NCBI GenBank assembly: GCA_030849075.1
Contig: JASAOO010003436.1
Location: 1-61,087, forward strand
Length of the DNA: 61,087 nt
Origin: Zelonia costaricensis
Taxonomy: Eukaryota; Euglenozoa; Kinetoplastea; Trypanosomatida; Trypanosomatidae
Direction of reading: 5' to 3'
Positions 1 to 10,407 of the stretch are shown one piece after another. How positions within the stretch are numbered: the stretch's first letter is position 1; each line of letters begins with the position of its first letter. A model generated the notes under the pieces. That model had not been told where the DNA came from, ran no database searches, and worked only from the letters and a program-made list of their open reading frames with translations. Both the position numbers and the translations under genes were made by a program.

Positions 1-262
1 GACGCCCTCAAGCTCCTCGCCCTTTCTCCGGCGCGACTGCAAGCACCGCACGCGCAATGCGACGCCTATCACGTGCGGGGTCATCCCACGCGCGAGCTCT
101 GCAGTAGTGTCGCCGCCACTCGTCTCCGCCACGCATCGCCCCCGTCTCCACCTCGCACCGAATGCCCTTCAAGCGCCGCAACTCTTCTCATGATCACCCT
201 CCGTCCCTCCTCGCCTGTTCAGTCTCACGTGCGGCGGGCCCCGTCCGCACCTCTAGAAGCCC
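1..262. other. Spacer / 5' leader of first gene
   Basis: Window edge. No supportable gene. A pyrimidine-rich tract at about 198-220 is followed by AG at 221-222, a plausible spliced-leader acceptor 41 nt before the first ATG. Confidence 0.5.
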
Positions 263-841
263 ATGCCGTTGACTGCCACATCACTCGTGCGCTGGAGTCT
301 TGCGGTCATCGGCGTCTCGGGTGCCGGCCTCGGCGGCACGTATGTGTACAAGACGTACTTCCGTCCGCACCCACAGCGAAACGAAAAGGTTGTGCAGCTC
401 GCCGCCATCGCGCTCTCAGCTGAGGTGGTGGACAAGTCGATCCACGACCCCGAGGTTGTCGCGCAGCTTTGCACGTTCGGCCTGCAGCTGCTGACGCACC
501 CCGTCGTGGTAGCCCACCTGAAGGAGTTTTTCAAGCACGAGCTCACAGACGACACGCCGTCGCGTGCGGCACTGCGCACCTTCGTCGTCCGCGACGTCAT
601 ACAGGATGCGTGGGTGAAGGACGAGCTGATCGGTGTCGTCGAAAACCTCGTCGACTCCGTCAAGGAGAACCCCGACCTGTTCCCTGACCGCATCCTTGGC
701 TGGCTCGGCGCCAGCGCGCTAGAGGGGCTCCAGCAGCCCGAATTCCGCGCGTCGGCGCGCCGCACCGCGCTAGCGGCAGGCTGGATCGCCCTCCTCGGGC
801 CTCCCCCGCTGGATCTGGTCTTTGAGGCGCCTCTCTGTTAG
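263..841 (+). CDS. Conserved hypothetical, N-terminally membrane-anchored, 192 aa
   Basis: I do not recognise a family. The ATG at 263 is the first after a candidate splice acceptor at 221, and the frame is open to TAG at 839. Residues about 10-29 form one hydrophobic, Gly-rich segment (SLAVIGVSGAGLGGTYVY) followed by basic residues, suggesting a single N-terminal membrane anchor or mitochondrial pre-sequence. The remainder is helical and amphipathic, with many Val/Leu/Glu residues and motifs such as VVAHLKEFFKHEL and RTFVVRDVIQDAWVKDELI, so it is probably a soluble helical domain facing one side of the membrane. Third positions are G/C biased as in neighbours, which supports this frame over the overlapping antisense frame at 253-765. 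No function is assigned. Confidence 0.8.
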   Translation: MPLTATSLVRWSLAVIGVSGAGLGGTYVYKTYFRPHPQRNEKVVQLAAIALSAEVVDKSIHDPEVVAQLCTFGLQLLTHPVVVAHLKEFFKHELTDDTPSRAALRTFVVRDVIQDAWVKDELIGVVENLVDSVKENPDLFPDRILGWLGASALEGLQQPEFRASARRTALAAGWIALLGPPPLDLVFEAPLC

Positions 842-1698
842 CGACGCTTCCCTCTCTCTCTCACTCATGTGTCCCTCGCGTAGTCGCCTTTGACGAGCGA
901 TTCGCTGGGAGTTGGTGACAGTGTTGCCATGCACAGCTCGCTGGCCCCACGCCGTTGGCGTGGTCATCTGCTACGATATTCCATCACCCCCTAGCTCCCC
1001 TTTGTCTTGGTTTGTTCCCCCCCCCCCTGCGTCTCTCCGCAGGCTGTGGTGCAGCTTACCGCTCACGTCACGCGCTCGCACTGCCAGACACACCGCGCCT
1101 CGCTGCCTCGCTGTGCCTCCCCCCCCCCTCCGCTGTATCGAACTGGCCGGTGCTGCACGCACGGCCCGATCCCTGACGCGCCACTGGAAACGTGTGCGCC
1201 CCCTTCCCCGGGTCACACAAGCGCAAAACGAGAAGAGGAAACTGCCGGCACCACGGAGACAGAGAACAAACCGGAATGAGGACGGCACGTGAGTTCAAGA
1301 CCTGCGCGTGTGCGTGGGTGTGCGTGTGTGCGTGGGTGTAAGAGGCGCGGCAGGGATTCGTTCCGCATGTGCAAGGGCTCACGCCCCTGAGAGCTGTCAG
1401 AGGCGGCGCCGAGGCAGCTCGTCTGCGCCAACCCGCGGGCGTCCCTTCTCGCATCCTCCGGCGAACACTCGCCTGTCCTCTCCTCGCTTTCTCGCCTGAT
1501 GCGTATCAGCAAGGTGCTTCGCCCTGGTCTGCCGCTGTCTCCTTCAACATAACCCCATCCTTCACCCCCCCCTCCCCTCCCCTTCGCCTGCGCGTGTTGT
1601 TCCTCGCCGGCCACCCCCACCCGCCCACGCCCTGCCGTACCCGTGTCCACACCACACGGTGAAGAAGCCCCCCGCGATAGGCTCCGCGCGTCACGGCG
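842..1698. other. Intergenic spacer
   Basis: No gene seen. It contains C-runs around 1018 and 1120, a GT/GC-rich simple repeat at about 1305-1340, and a strong C/T tract at 1556-1590. The first AG after that tract is at 1663-1664, a plausible trans-splice acceptor for the gene starting at 1699. Confidence 0.5.
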
Positions 1699-3561
1699 AT
1701 GGACCGCTTCCTCACGTCGCTCTGCCTCAACGGCGTCCGCACGGCTGACAACGTGCCGCTGCGCGTGACCGATGCGCAGACGCTGTCGCTCAACGGCGAC
1801 CGGGTCGCGGTCGACGAGGTGGTTGATCGAGCCCTACCGAGCCGCGTGGCAACCGCGATGGTGTCCTCCATGGCGGCCGCCCCGGCGTACGCCTACTCCA
1901 TGTTCTTCCTCCTCGGGGCGCAGGTGCACCACGGCCGGCTCGGCGACGCCGTCGTGCAGTACGTCATCCGCGACCAAGCTCACCACCGCTCCGCGCTGTA
2001 CGAGCGGCAAGTCGCCCTCCGGCCCGTCGTCACGGCGCAGACGAGTCGGCGCGAGAGCTCGGGCACGAACGGGGTGGCGGCGGCGCTGCAGTACGAGGAG
2101 TGCCTCCTCTTCGCCTACGACGACGGCGCCGTGGCCTGCGAGACGCTGCGAGCGAGTGACACGGCAGATACGGTGGATGAGGTGCTGCGCGCGCTTCGCG
2201 TCATCTCGCTCGCCATCTTCAAGTACCCGGCAAACAAAACCTGCGCCGTCCTCGTGGGGACGCACCTATCGACTGCACACATGGCCGCGCTGCTGCTCGC
2301 CTCCCGCCGGCACGTGTTTCTCTACGTGGACGCGAGCATGTCAGCCGCGGAGGTGCTCGCGACGACAGCGGAGCTGCAGCAGGTGCGGCAGACCCTCTGC
2401 GCGTTTGGGACGCCGCTGCCAGCCGACGTGCAGCACGCGCAGCAGCGTCAACAACAGCAGGCCGAGGATGGCGGCGACACGCTGGTGATGAGCAGCACGC
2501 TGGAGGCGCTGGCTCGCAGCGACGCCGAGTACGACGTTCTGCTCGCCGCCGTGGGGCAGGAGCTCGCACTGCAGCAGCAGCACAAGCTGTGGCGCGTACG
2601 AGAGCGGGTGTCGGCGGGCGGCGAAGACGGTGCTGATGTGGAGTCGATGCGTAGGGCACTGGGCGAGGCGCAGGCGGCGCAGCGCGTGGCGGAAGAGGCC
2701 CTCGCGGAGCAGCGCCGCGTGCACAGGGCAGAGATGATGTCGCTCCGTGACGAGCTTGAACGCGCGCAGCGTCGCGACGGCGAGGATGGGGACGGCGGCT
2801 TAGGGTTGGCGAGGAGCGACCACCACACTGGGCACAACCCGCCGCAGCAGCTGCTGCAGCAGCCGTCGCACTCTCCTGCCGTGGCACACCTGCAGAAGGC
2901 TCTGCAGGAGGCGCTCAAGGCGCAGCAGTTCGCCGAGGAAAAGGTTCGCTTGCTTGAGCTGCGGCAGTCTCTCACCGCCGTGCCGCCAGCCGCCACAACG
3001 GAACCCAACGGCGCCGTCACATCTCCCCGCCCCTCCCTCCGCCTGCCGCCCTCCGGCGCCCCGCCCAGCGTCACGAGCAGCGGCATTGTCGCGTCGCCGA
3101 CGTGGGAGCAGTCGCTGCTGCAGCAGGAGAACACCGCGCTTGTAGCGGAGTTCCAGCGGAAGGAGAAGGCGTGGCAGCAGCGGCTGCGGCAGGCCTCGAC
3201 CGAGGTGGCGCAGCTCGCGCAGGAGAAGTCGGCGATGGAGGCGACGCTGCAGCTGCAGTCGCACACCATCGCCGCTGCCCAGCAGGCCCTTGCCGAGTCG
3301 AAGGCCGCGCAGGAGCAGGAGATGCACGAGGTGCTCGAACGGGTGCGCCACCTCTCGCTCGAGTCCCGCTCGCTACAGCGCAGTCGCACCCGCTCCGTCA
3401 CGGAGGCCGCTTGTGGAATTGACAGCCGCGCCACGTCGGACGCCGCGAGCGCCTCGTCGGCATCGCGGGGTCGGGAGGAGCGCGGCACCCCGGCACCGCC
3501 GCGCCCGACTGCAGGGGGTACCAAGGCAGAGAGTGGCGGCATGATGAGCCCCAAGCGCTGA
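1699..3561 (+). CDS. Coiled-coil protein with possible degenerate kinesin-like N-terminus, 620 aa
   Basis: The ATG at 1699 follows a pyrimidine tract and AG. The N-terminal ~240 residues look globular. The rest is Gln/Glu/Ala-rich with coiled-coil segments at about 316-360, 393-425 and 471-560, separated by low-complexity Pro/Ser stretches, and ends in a Ser/Arg-rich tail. Residues about 159-234 (VDEVLRALRVISLAI, then HVFLYVDASMSAAEVLATTA) resemble the end of a kinesin motor, where family members have the ALGNVISAL helix and the strand plus ETLSTLRFA helix. I see no P-loop and no DLAGSE switch II, so any motor domain would be inactive. The resemblance may be chance. A cytoskeletal or scaffold role is inference from the coiled coils; otherwise hypothetical. 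Confidence 0.85.
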   Translation: MDRFLTSLCLNGVRTADNVPLRVTDAQTLSLNGDRVAVDEVVDRALPSRVATAMVSSMAAAPAYAYSMFFLLGAQVHHGRLGDAVVQYVIRDQAHHRSALYERQVALRPVVTAQTSRRESSGTNGVAAALQYEECLLFAYDDGAVACETLRASDTADTVDEVLRALRVISLAIFKYPANKTCAVLVGTHLSTAHMAALLLASRRHVFLYVDASMSAAEVLATTAELQQVRQTLCAFGTPLPADVQHAQQRQQQQAEDGGDTLVMSSTLEALARSDAEYDVLLAAVGQELALQQQHKLWRVRERVSAGGEDGADVESMRRALGEAQAAQRVAEEALAEQRRVHRAEMMSLRDELERAQRRDGEDGDGGLGLARSDHHTGHNPPQQLLQQPSHSPAVAHLQKALQEALKAQQFAEEKVRLLELRQSLTAVPPAATTEPNGAVTSPRPSLRLPPSGAPPSVTSSGIVASPTWEQSLLQQENTALVAEFQRKEKAWQQRLRQASTEVAQLAQEKSAMEATLQLQSHTIAAAQQALAESKAAQEQEMHEVLERVRHLSLESRSLQRSRTRSVTEAACGIDSRATSDAASASSASRGREERGTPAPPRPTAGGTKAESGGMMSPKR

Positions 3562-3694
3562 AGCAGCTTAGCCGAGACAATGCGCACGAGCGGACGACGA
3601 TGGGGCGTCGCGCGGTTGAACAAAAGGCGGCGAGCGCGGCAAAGCCCTTGGCTTCTCTCTTCTCTACTCTTCCGCTGCCGGTGCTTCCCGCTTC

Positions 3695-3721
3695 CACACA
3701 CACACACACACACACACACAC
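3695..3721. repeat. (CA)n microsatellite
   Basis: Uninterrupted CA dinucleotide run of 27 nt, 134 nt downstream of the preceding stop codon, in its presumed 3' UTR. Confidence 0.95.
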
Positions 3722-4070
3722 CTCCTCTGTGCACTTCCACAGTAGACTCCCCCAGGCGAGGTGGTCGCTTTGCCGTCCGCTCGTGTCTGTACCACTATCG
3801 CTCCTTCTTCTCTGTGCCCAACCTCGCTCCTGCTCTCTCTCTCTCACCATGTAGCTGGCACGCCACTAGATGGGTGAGAGACTGGTGGGTCGCGGTGCGC
3901 ACTTGAGCAGGGGCACCGCACCTTTCTGCGGCTGCGCTCTTACGCCCCCCCTCCCCTCCCTTCCTTCCTCCCTCACCAAGAGCGGTGACTTGTTTCTGTG
4001 TTTGTGTTCTTGGTCACTGCAAGGGCCAAGTTCAGTTGCGACGTAGAGAAGAACAAACAAATTTTGTACT

Positions 4071-4088
4071 TGTGTGTGTGTGTGTGTG
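4071..4088. repeat. (TG)n microsatellite
   Basis: Uninterrupted 18-nt TG run. Complementary to the CA run at 3695-3721, about 350 nt upstream. Confidence 0.95.
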
Positions 4089-6049
4089 CGAGGTGCTCTT
4101 CTCCGGCAGCCGGCTGCCCTTGAAGCAGCACGGAAACCTACCTGCTGTGGCTCAGGGCGAGCAGGACGTGCAGCACCGCATCGTCTGCGAGGAGTGCGGA
4201 TCCGTCGAGACGGCTGGTGCAGCGGCGACTCTGTGTCCCCTGCGCGGAGCCACATGCGCACCTCGATGTGCCCCCCCTCCTCCTCTCTCTACCCCACCCC
4301 CCTCGGCCCCTCACGTTGCCTCGGGGGCTTGCAAGTGATCGGCTCCGCGAAGCACACGTTTAGCACCAACGAGGCGACGCTGCTACAGAGCAGCACCCTT
4401 GTTCCTCACTGAATCCTCACCTCCCACCTCCCGTGGCTACCCTGCGATTCCACTCTTTCTCTTCCCCCGTAGCTCTACTCTACCTTTCGCCCCGCTGACC
4501 AGAACACAAGGGTACGTGATTGGGGTGTGCGCGCTTTCTCGCCCGCTCTCTCTGTCCGTCGAGCTGGCTTGAGCAGGAGGTAGGCGACGTCCGTGTTCGC
4601 GACTGCGCTGCCGCACCGTTGTAGTCCCTCTGCCGCGTGCCGTGTCGCTGCTGTGCGAGGCCCGTGCCCCCCCCCCGCTCCCCCCTCCTCTTCCTCCCAC
4701 CCACGACGTTGTCGCATCATCGTTTAGCTCGCCTTGCATGTACACGCTCAGGCTAGTGCGCCCCCGAGCCGCGTAGCCCAACTGTCATTTTCCATTATTT
4801 TCACTTCTCCCCCCTCCTCTCTTCTCCCTCGTTTCACGTGCCGAGCCAGCCTTTCCCACCCTTGGTGTCCCCTGGCTAGCATCGACCCGCATTCCTTCTA
4901 GCTGGCGCCACTTCCACCTCCCCCTCCTCTCGCACTTCAATCTCCCCACTCTTGCACCCTCTTGTGCCGGTGCGCGTGTGCGCGTGGTCGTGTGCATCTC
5001 GCTCCCTCCCCCCCCCCCTCGCATGTGTGTGTGTGTGTGCACACTACTCTCTCCCGTTCCCTTCTGACCACCCTTCTCCCTCTCGTCGCATCCGTTCGTC
5101 CCGCTGGGCCTTCCAACGTGCGGCGGCGTGGTCTGGTTTTCTCGTTTGCTTTGGTCGTTGTTCACACCATTTTGTTTTTTCCTCTGTCAGTTTGGCGCCT
5201 GTACTTTGGCCTGTCGCTCGCTCTCGCTCTCTCTCCGTGATCACGGCCTCTGCACCGCACCTCGGTCTCCTCCCCTGCGCCTCCACCCCCCCCTTTCCCT
5301 CCACTCTGAGTCGAGCAGAAACACCAACAGTCACGCACGAGCACGCAACGGCGCACATCACTCCGCTTGGTTTTGTTCCCCTTTTTTTGTTTCGTTCACC
5401 TCCTTCTCCTCCGTCCGGGCCGAGATAGCGCCGTGGTGTTCGAAGCCGCTCACACGCGCACCCCCGCACTCTGCCCCCTGTGTCGCCTCCGTTTTCTCGT
5501 CCTGTGTGTAGACGTGCGTGGGGTACATCATCTGCAGACCTGGACGTGCGCCTCTGACCGCACCCCCAGCTCCTTTCAATCGGTATCGTGTCGCACTTGT
5601 TGCGACGTGACTCGGAGAGGTTCTTCACACGGAGCACACGCGCATCCTGACGTTATCTCTCTCTCGGACGCCATCGCAAACCCCGCGCTGCATCCCTCGC
5701 CACCTCCCCCTCCCCTCCCCCTCCCCTCCCCTCCCCTCCTTCTCCATCTACCGTCACGTGTCCGCACATCTGTACTGTCCTTTGCCCGTTTTTTCTGTTG
5801 CTTTTTTTTTGGTGTTGGGTTGTCTTCAGAGCCTCCGACGCTGGTAGAAGCGCCGTCCTCCATCCCATTTGGCCGTCTCCCTCTCTGAGCCCGCATTCGA
5901 TCCAGGCAGGCGTCCTCCAGCGCCCACCCACGCAATCCGCTCCCGAAGGTTGTGGCGTTAAGGTGACACGGGCGTCTGCGGCACCGCGGCACTGCTCGAG
6001 TTGCACGGAGCGCAGTGCGCGAGGGTGAACGAGAAGCACACAAGTGGGA

Positions 6050-7225
6050 ATGGCAACGAACGGTGCTGCCAACGGCAGCTTCAGCTCGTCGACGAATGCG
6101 GTGCAGCTCGTGTCGACACAGCGGGGCCGCAAGGTGTACCGCGTCCGCGGGCAGAACTTCGACATCGACGACACGTACACCGTGACGAGCGTCATTGGCC
6201 ACGGCGCCTACGGCGTCGTTTGCGCCGCGCTGGACGACCGCACGTTTCAGGAGGTGGCCATCAAGCGTGTGAGCCGCGTCTTCGAGGACCTCATCGACGG
6301 CCGGCGTATCTGGCGCGAAATCCTGCTTCTGCGCGTGCTGCGCGAGTGCGGATGCCGGAACATCCTCCGCCTCATTCGCGTGCTGCCGCCGCGCGACGCC
6401 ATCACGGAGTTTCGCGACCTGTACATGGTAACCGACCTGTGCGACGTCGACCTCTTCACCATCATCCGGCAGAACAAGTGCGAGTCCATTGACATGCTGC
6501 GCCGCATCAGCGTGCGCGTGCTGCGCTGCTTGGCGGACATGCACTCCATGGGCATGGTGCACCGCGACATCAAGCCGAGCAACATCCTGCTCCGCGACGA
6601 GAAGGATGCGGAGGACGCGATTGTGTGCGACTTCGGCCTGGCTCGTGCGGGCCTGCATAATCTGCGCGAGCCGCTGGATTTAACCGACTACGTCGTCACG
6701 CGGTGGTACCGGCCGCCGGAGCTGTTGCTCATGTGCCCGTACAGCTACCCCATTGACATCTGGGCCGTTGGCTGCGTCATGGCCGAGTACGTCATGCAGC
6801 GCCCCCTCTTCGCCGGCCGCGACTACATCCACCAGCTGCAGTTTGTGCTCTCCAGCATTCCCATCACCGGGGTCGACTTCATCGAGCGCAGCAGCAGCAA
6901 CTCGGGCCTGGCCAACATGAACGAGATCGCCAAGAAGTACAAGGGCACTCGGCCGCTGCCGCAGCTGCTGTCGAAGCTGCCCAAGGACGGGCTGGAGCTG
7001 GTGACGAAGATGCTCGCCTTCGAGCCGGACAAGCGCATCACGGCGCAGGAGGCGCTGCAGCATCCCTTCTTTAGCAGCGTCGGCGGGCCGGACTGCAAGT
7101 CATACCCACCGCCGCCGGAGCTCGACCTCGGCTTCGACATGCACGCCGAAATTTCCGAGTACCAGCTCCGCCGCGCCATATGGGACGAGGTGGAGTACTA
7201 CCGCAAGGAGCAGAAGAAAAAGTGA
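6050..7225 (+). CDS. MPK5: Mitogen-activated protein kinase (TDY type), probably MPK5, 391 aa
   Basis: CMGC/MAPK serine-threonine kinase. Visible motifs in order: Gly-rich loop GHGAYGVV, VAIK with catalytic Lys72, HRDIKPSNILL with Asp173, DFGLA, activation-loop TDY at 212-214, VTRWYRPPE and the MAPK insert region. The length is a single kinase domain with short extensions, like the smaller Leishmania MPKs. The C-terminus (FDMHAEISEYQL) may serve as a docking region, and the last residues are Lys-rich. The first ATG is at 6050; an in-frame GTG at 6044 is not needed. It should be activated by a dual-specificity MKK through the TDY motif. Assignment to MPK5 rests on size and on my recollection that MPK5 and SGT lie close together on L. 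major chromosome 30, as they do here. The MAPK call is firm; the paralogue number is not. Confidence 0.93.
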   Translation: MATNGAANGSFSSSTNAVQLVSTQRGRKVYRVRGQNFDIDDTYTVTSVIGHGAYGVVCAALDDRTFQEVAIKRVSRVFEDLIDGRRIWREILLLRVLRECGCRNILRLIRVLPPRDAITEFRDLYMVTDLCDVDLFTIIRQNKCESIDMLRRISVRVLRCLADMHSMGMVHRDIKPSNILLRDEKDAEDAIVCDFGLARAGLHNLREPLDLTDYVVTRWYRPPELLLMCPYSYPIDIWAVGCVMAEYVMQRPLFAGRDYIHQLQFVLSSIPITGVDFIERSSSNSGLANMNEIAKKYKGTRPLPQLLSKLPKDGLELVTKMLAFEPDKRITAQEALQHPFFSSVGGPDCKSYPPPPELDLGFDMHAEISEYQLRRAIWDEVEYYRKEQKKK

Positions 7226-8649
7226 GGCGGAGGTTCACATCCGACTCGTAGGCGGCACGTCAAGGGGAAAGTGGAAGACGAGGTGGCGCTCTGCGAATCG
7301 AGCAGAGTACTTCGGCTCAGCAGGTGTGCGTGTGTGTCGACCTTCCCCCCCCCCCCTCTTACCTCCTCCTGCCCTCACCTCACCTTCCCAGCTCCGCGCC
7401 CTCTTCCGCTTCTGCCGCAGTCACCGTGTTGGCTGTCGGCTGTGTTAGTGTTGTCTGCCGTTTGGATTTGCCGTCGGCGTCATTGATCGCTGGTTCGCTT
7501 ATGTTGCGTCTTTTTTTTCTTTCTCTTGTAGTGGTCTCCACGCTGGTTTGGTGACGTCCCGTAGACCCTCTTCCTCTCGCCCGCCTCCTCCGCCCTTGTC
7601 TCACCTCCGTCCTCGACCCTCCCGCGGGGAGGCGGCAGACGCGTTCGCCTCGCACGCACTTGCCGCACCGCGTCAGGAATCGCAAGGCGATGACCCGACA
7701 TTTCATCGAGCAGAGTGAACCCCCACCCGCCCAACCCTAATGCACTCGACCTTCGTGCACGGCGTGGCCGCACGCTAATCGCGCGCTCACTCTTTTGGTG
7801 CGCCGCCGTCTTCACCGGAGTGAAAGCACGGAGAGTAGGGCGCTATACGACGCACGGGGTTGATCGCAGTGGGCCGCGCGAGCATCGAGGTGCCGGTGCC
7901 GCGCTGTCAAATCAGTGCAACGCCGCCAGCGCGTAGCGGTGAGCGGATGCACCCGTGCTGTGTTCTCCTCTGTAGCGCACCGTCTTCAGGGGTGCCAGGG
8001 CCAGGTGGAGGTACCGCCGGCAGGCTTCGCAATCCCGAGAAGAGGGCATTAGACCACACCGCGACATGTCACCACACTGAAGTGCCTCCATCTCTCTGCC
8101 TTTTTGTCTCTGCCTCTTCCTCTCTCTCTCTACACCCCTCGCGCACCTGACGCTCTAGATCAGCTCTCGCACTTACTCTGTATTTACGACGTCATAGCAT
8201 CCTTTTTCTATTTCCCTCTTCTCTCTCACACCTCTCTCTTGTTTCTTCTTCTTTGCTTCTCCTCTCCCCGTCAGCCCTTGCCCCCCCCCCCGCTGCACTC
8301 CCAAGCTCCCACGGCGCGCCGTCCTCACGCTCAGTCAGCAGGTGTGGTCCGTCAGCACTCGACCCCTACGCCCCTCTCGCGCTTGGCCGTTTCCTTCTTC
8401 TTTCTTTTTCCACCTGAGCCGTGATACGTGCTGTACGTGAATACACGCCGCAGCGGGTGAGCACAGTGGGCGGAAGAGCAAACACAGGCACAGACACACA
8501 CGCACGCACGCACGCAACTCCTGACGCGAGCACCGCAACGCTGCAAGGGCACCCTAAACCACGGGAAACAGGTAAAAAAAAAGGAAAGGCACCGCCAAGA
8601 CAAGACACTCACGCCCACACAAAACACACCAACACGCTAACGGGCAAAG
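7226..8649. other. Intergenic spacer
   Basis: No gene seen. Mostly C/T-rich, with a C-run near 8281 and a CACG-type repeat at about 8496-8517. The pyrimidine tract 8389-8414 followed by AG at 8416-8417 is the likely trans-splice signal for the aldehyde dehydrogenase gene, giving a 5' UTR of about 230 nt. A short A-run lies at 8574-8582. Confidence 0.5.
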
Positions 8650-10407
8650 ATGCTGTTCTGCTTGGTCGCGTTTGTGGACCTCGCCGTGCGCGGCTTCGCC
8701 GTGCTGCAGTGGCTGTGGGCCTGTGTGACGCAGACGGTGGACCGCTACACCGCCCCAGCGATCAAGGTGCCGCTGCCGGAGGTGACCTTCACGGCCGCAC
8801 CGGCCGCCGAGCCGCTCAACCCCCGCTCCGCCGGCGAGGGCAAGATCCAGTGTTACGACAAGGGCACCAATGCGCCGATCGGGACGGTGAAGGCGTGCAC
8901 GCCGGCCGAGGTGCGCGAGGCCGTTGAGAAGGCGCGCAAGGCGCAGCAGATTTGGGCCCTGACGCCCTTCTCGACCCGCCGCAAGCTTCTCTTCGCCCTC
9001 ATGGACTACATCCTTGCTCATCAGGAGTTCATCTGCAAGACGGCCTGCGTTGAGTGCGGCAAAACTATGATGGACGGCACGCTCGGCGAGCTGCTCACCA
9101 CCTTCGAGAAGCTGCGCTGGACGGCGGCGCACGGCGAGGAGGTGCTCGCGGAGGAGGTGCGCGATGTCGGCCTCATGACGATCCACAAGCGTGCCAGCGT
9201 GCGCTACGTGCCCTTCGGCGTGATTGGCGCCATCGTGTCGTGGAACTACCCATTCCACAACATCTACGGCCCCATGATCTCCGCCCTCTTCGCCGGCAAC
9301 GCCTTCATCGGGAAGGTCTCAGAGTACTCGTCCTACTACGCGGCGTACTACGAGTCCATCGTGAAGGACGGGCTGCGCCAGCTTGGCTACTCGCCCGACC
9401 TCGTCAGCTTCCTAACCGGGTTTGCCGAGACGGGCGAGGCGGTCGTGTCGTCGGTCGACAAGCTCACCTTCATTGGGTCGCCGGGTGTGGGCAAGCTCAT
9501 CATGCGCAACGCGTCGGCGACGCTGACGCCGGTGGTGCTGGAGCTGGGCGGCAAGGACCCTGCCATCATCTGCGATGACGCCGACCTCGAGCAGGTCATC
9601 CCGGTCGTGATGCGCGGCAACTTCCAGAACTGCGGCCAGAACTGTGTCGGTCTCGAGCGCATTGTCGTGCACGAGAAGATCCACGACCAGCTCGTCCTCG
9701 AGGTGACGCGGCTGACGCGCGCGCTGACGCAGGGCCCGGCGTCGCAGGGGCAGCACGACCTCGGCGCCATGACGATGGGCAAGGCGGCCATCCCGAAGAT
9801 CCAGCAGCTCATCGACGACACGGTAAAGGCGGGTGCGACGCTCGTGTGCGGCGGCACGACGACCAGCGACAAGTTCTACCCGGCCACCATCCTCACCAAC
9901 GTCACGCCCGATATGCCCATCGCCCAGGAGGAGGTCTTCGGCCCTGTGATGGTGATCATGAAGTTCAAGAACGACCAGGACGCCGTCCGCATCGTCAACG
10001 CGTGCGCGTACGGCCTCGGCTCGAGCGTCTTCAGCGCCGACATCCCGCGCGCGCAGGCCATCGCCGACCGCATCCGCACTGGCATGGTAAACATCAACGA
10101 CTTTGGCATCAACTACCTCTGCCAGTCGCTGCCCTTTGGTGGTGTCAAGATCAGCGGCTTCGACCGCTTTGCCGGGCGCGAGGGGCTGCGCGGCAACTGC
10201 ATCGTGCGCGCCTCGACGACCGACCGCATCCCTGGCGTGAAGACGACGATCCCACCCATCCTGCAGTACCCCATCAGCCCCGCCGCATTCACGTTCATGG
10301 AGAACCTGGCGCAGGTCATCTACGGCCGCCTGCCGAGCATGATCACGTCCGCGATCAAGCTCGCCAGCATCAAGCCGGGCAACAGCGACAAGAAGAAGAA
10401 GGCGTAA
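8650..10407 (+). CDS. Membrane-anchored aldehyde dehydrogenase (ALDH22/MSC7-like), 585 aa
   Basis: NAD(P)-dependent aldehyde dehydrogenase superfamily, oxidising aldehydes to acids. Seen in the sequence: a hydrophobic N-terminal segment (MLFCLVAFVDLAVRGFAVLQ) acting as a membrane anchor; cofactor-binding motif SWNYPFHNIYGPMISAL; Rossmann motif FIGSPGVGK; general base Glu298 in LELGGKD; nucleophile Cys332 in GQNCVGLERIV; and the late motif EEVFGPVM. All key catalytic residues are present. The ~585 length with an N-terminal anchor matches the plant ALDH22 and yeast Msc7 subgroup better than soluble ~500-residue ALDHs. The C-terminus ends SDKKKKA, a lysine-rich tail compatible with an ER-retention-like signal, though this is inference. 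The natural substrate is unknown. Third-position G/C bias is strong. Confidence 0.93.
   Translation: MLFCLVAFVDLAVRGFAVLQWLWACVTQTVDRYTAPAIKVPLPEVTFTAAPAAEPLNPRSAGEGKIQCYDKGTNAPIGTVKACTPAEVREAVEKARKAQQIWALTPFSTRRKLLFALMDYILAHQEFICKTACVECGKTMMDGTLGELLTTFEKLRWTAAHGEEVLAEEVRDVGLMTIHKRASVRYVPFGVIGAIVSWNYPFHNIYGPMISALFAGNAFIGKVSEYSSYYAAYYESIVKDGLRQLGYSPDLVSFLTGFAETGEAVVSSVDKLTFIGSPGVGKLIMRNASATLTPVVLELGGKDPAIICDDADLEQVIPVVMRGNFQNCGQNCVGLERIVVHEKIHDQLVLEVTRLTRALTQGPASQGQHDLGAMTMGKAAIPKIQQLIDDTVKAGATLVCGGTTTSDKFYPATILTNVTPDMPIAQEEVFGPVMVIMKFKNDQDAVRIVNACAYGLGSSVFSADIPRAQAIADRIRTGMVNINDFGINYLCQSLPFGGVKISGFDRFAGREGLRGNCIVRASTTDRIPGVKTTIPPILQYPISPAAFTFMENLAQVIYGRLPSMITSAIKLASIKPGNSDKKKKA

Larger units (their letters stand above)
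3562..6049. other. Long intergenic spacer (2.5 kb)
   Basis: No convincing ORF. It holds (CA)n at 3695-3721, (GT)n at 4071-4088 and 5024-5039, and a non-simple-sequence island at about 4120-4450 that could be a degenerate SIDER-type retroposon. A pure C/T array lies at about 5697-5740. A T-rich pyrimidine tract at 5775-5827 ends in AG at 5828-5829, the best candidate splice acceptor for the kinase at 6050. Confidence 0.5.

Noticed and set aside
2448..3740. 430-codon antisense open frame
   Set aside because: Ser/Cys/Arg-rich composition opposite a coiled-coil gene and running into a CA repeat; a shadow.
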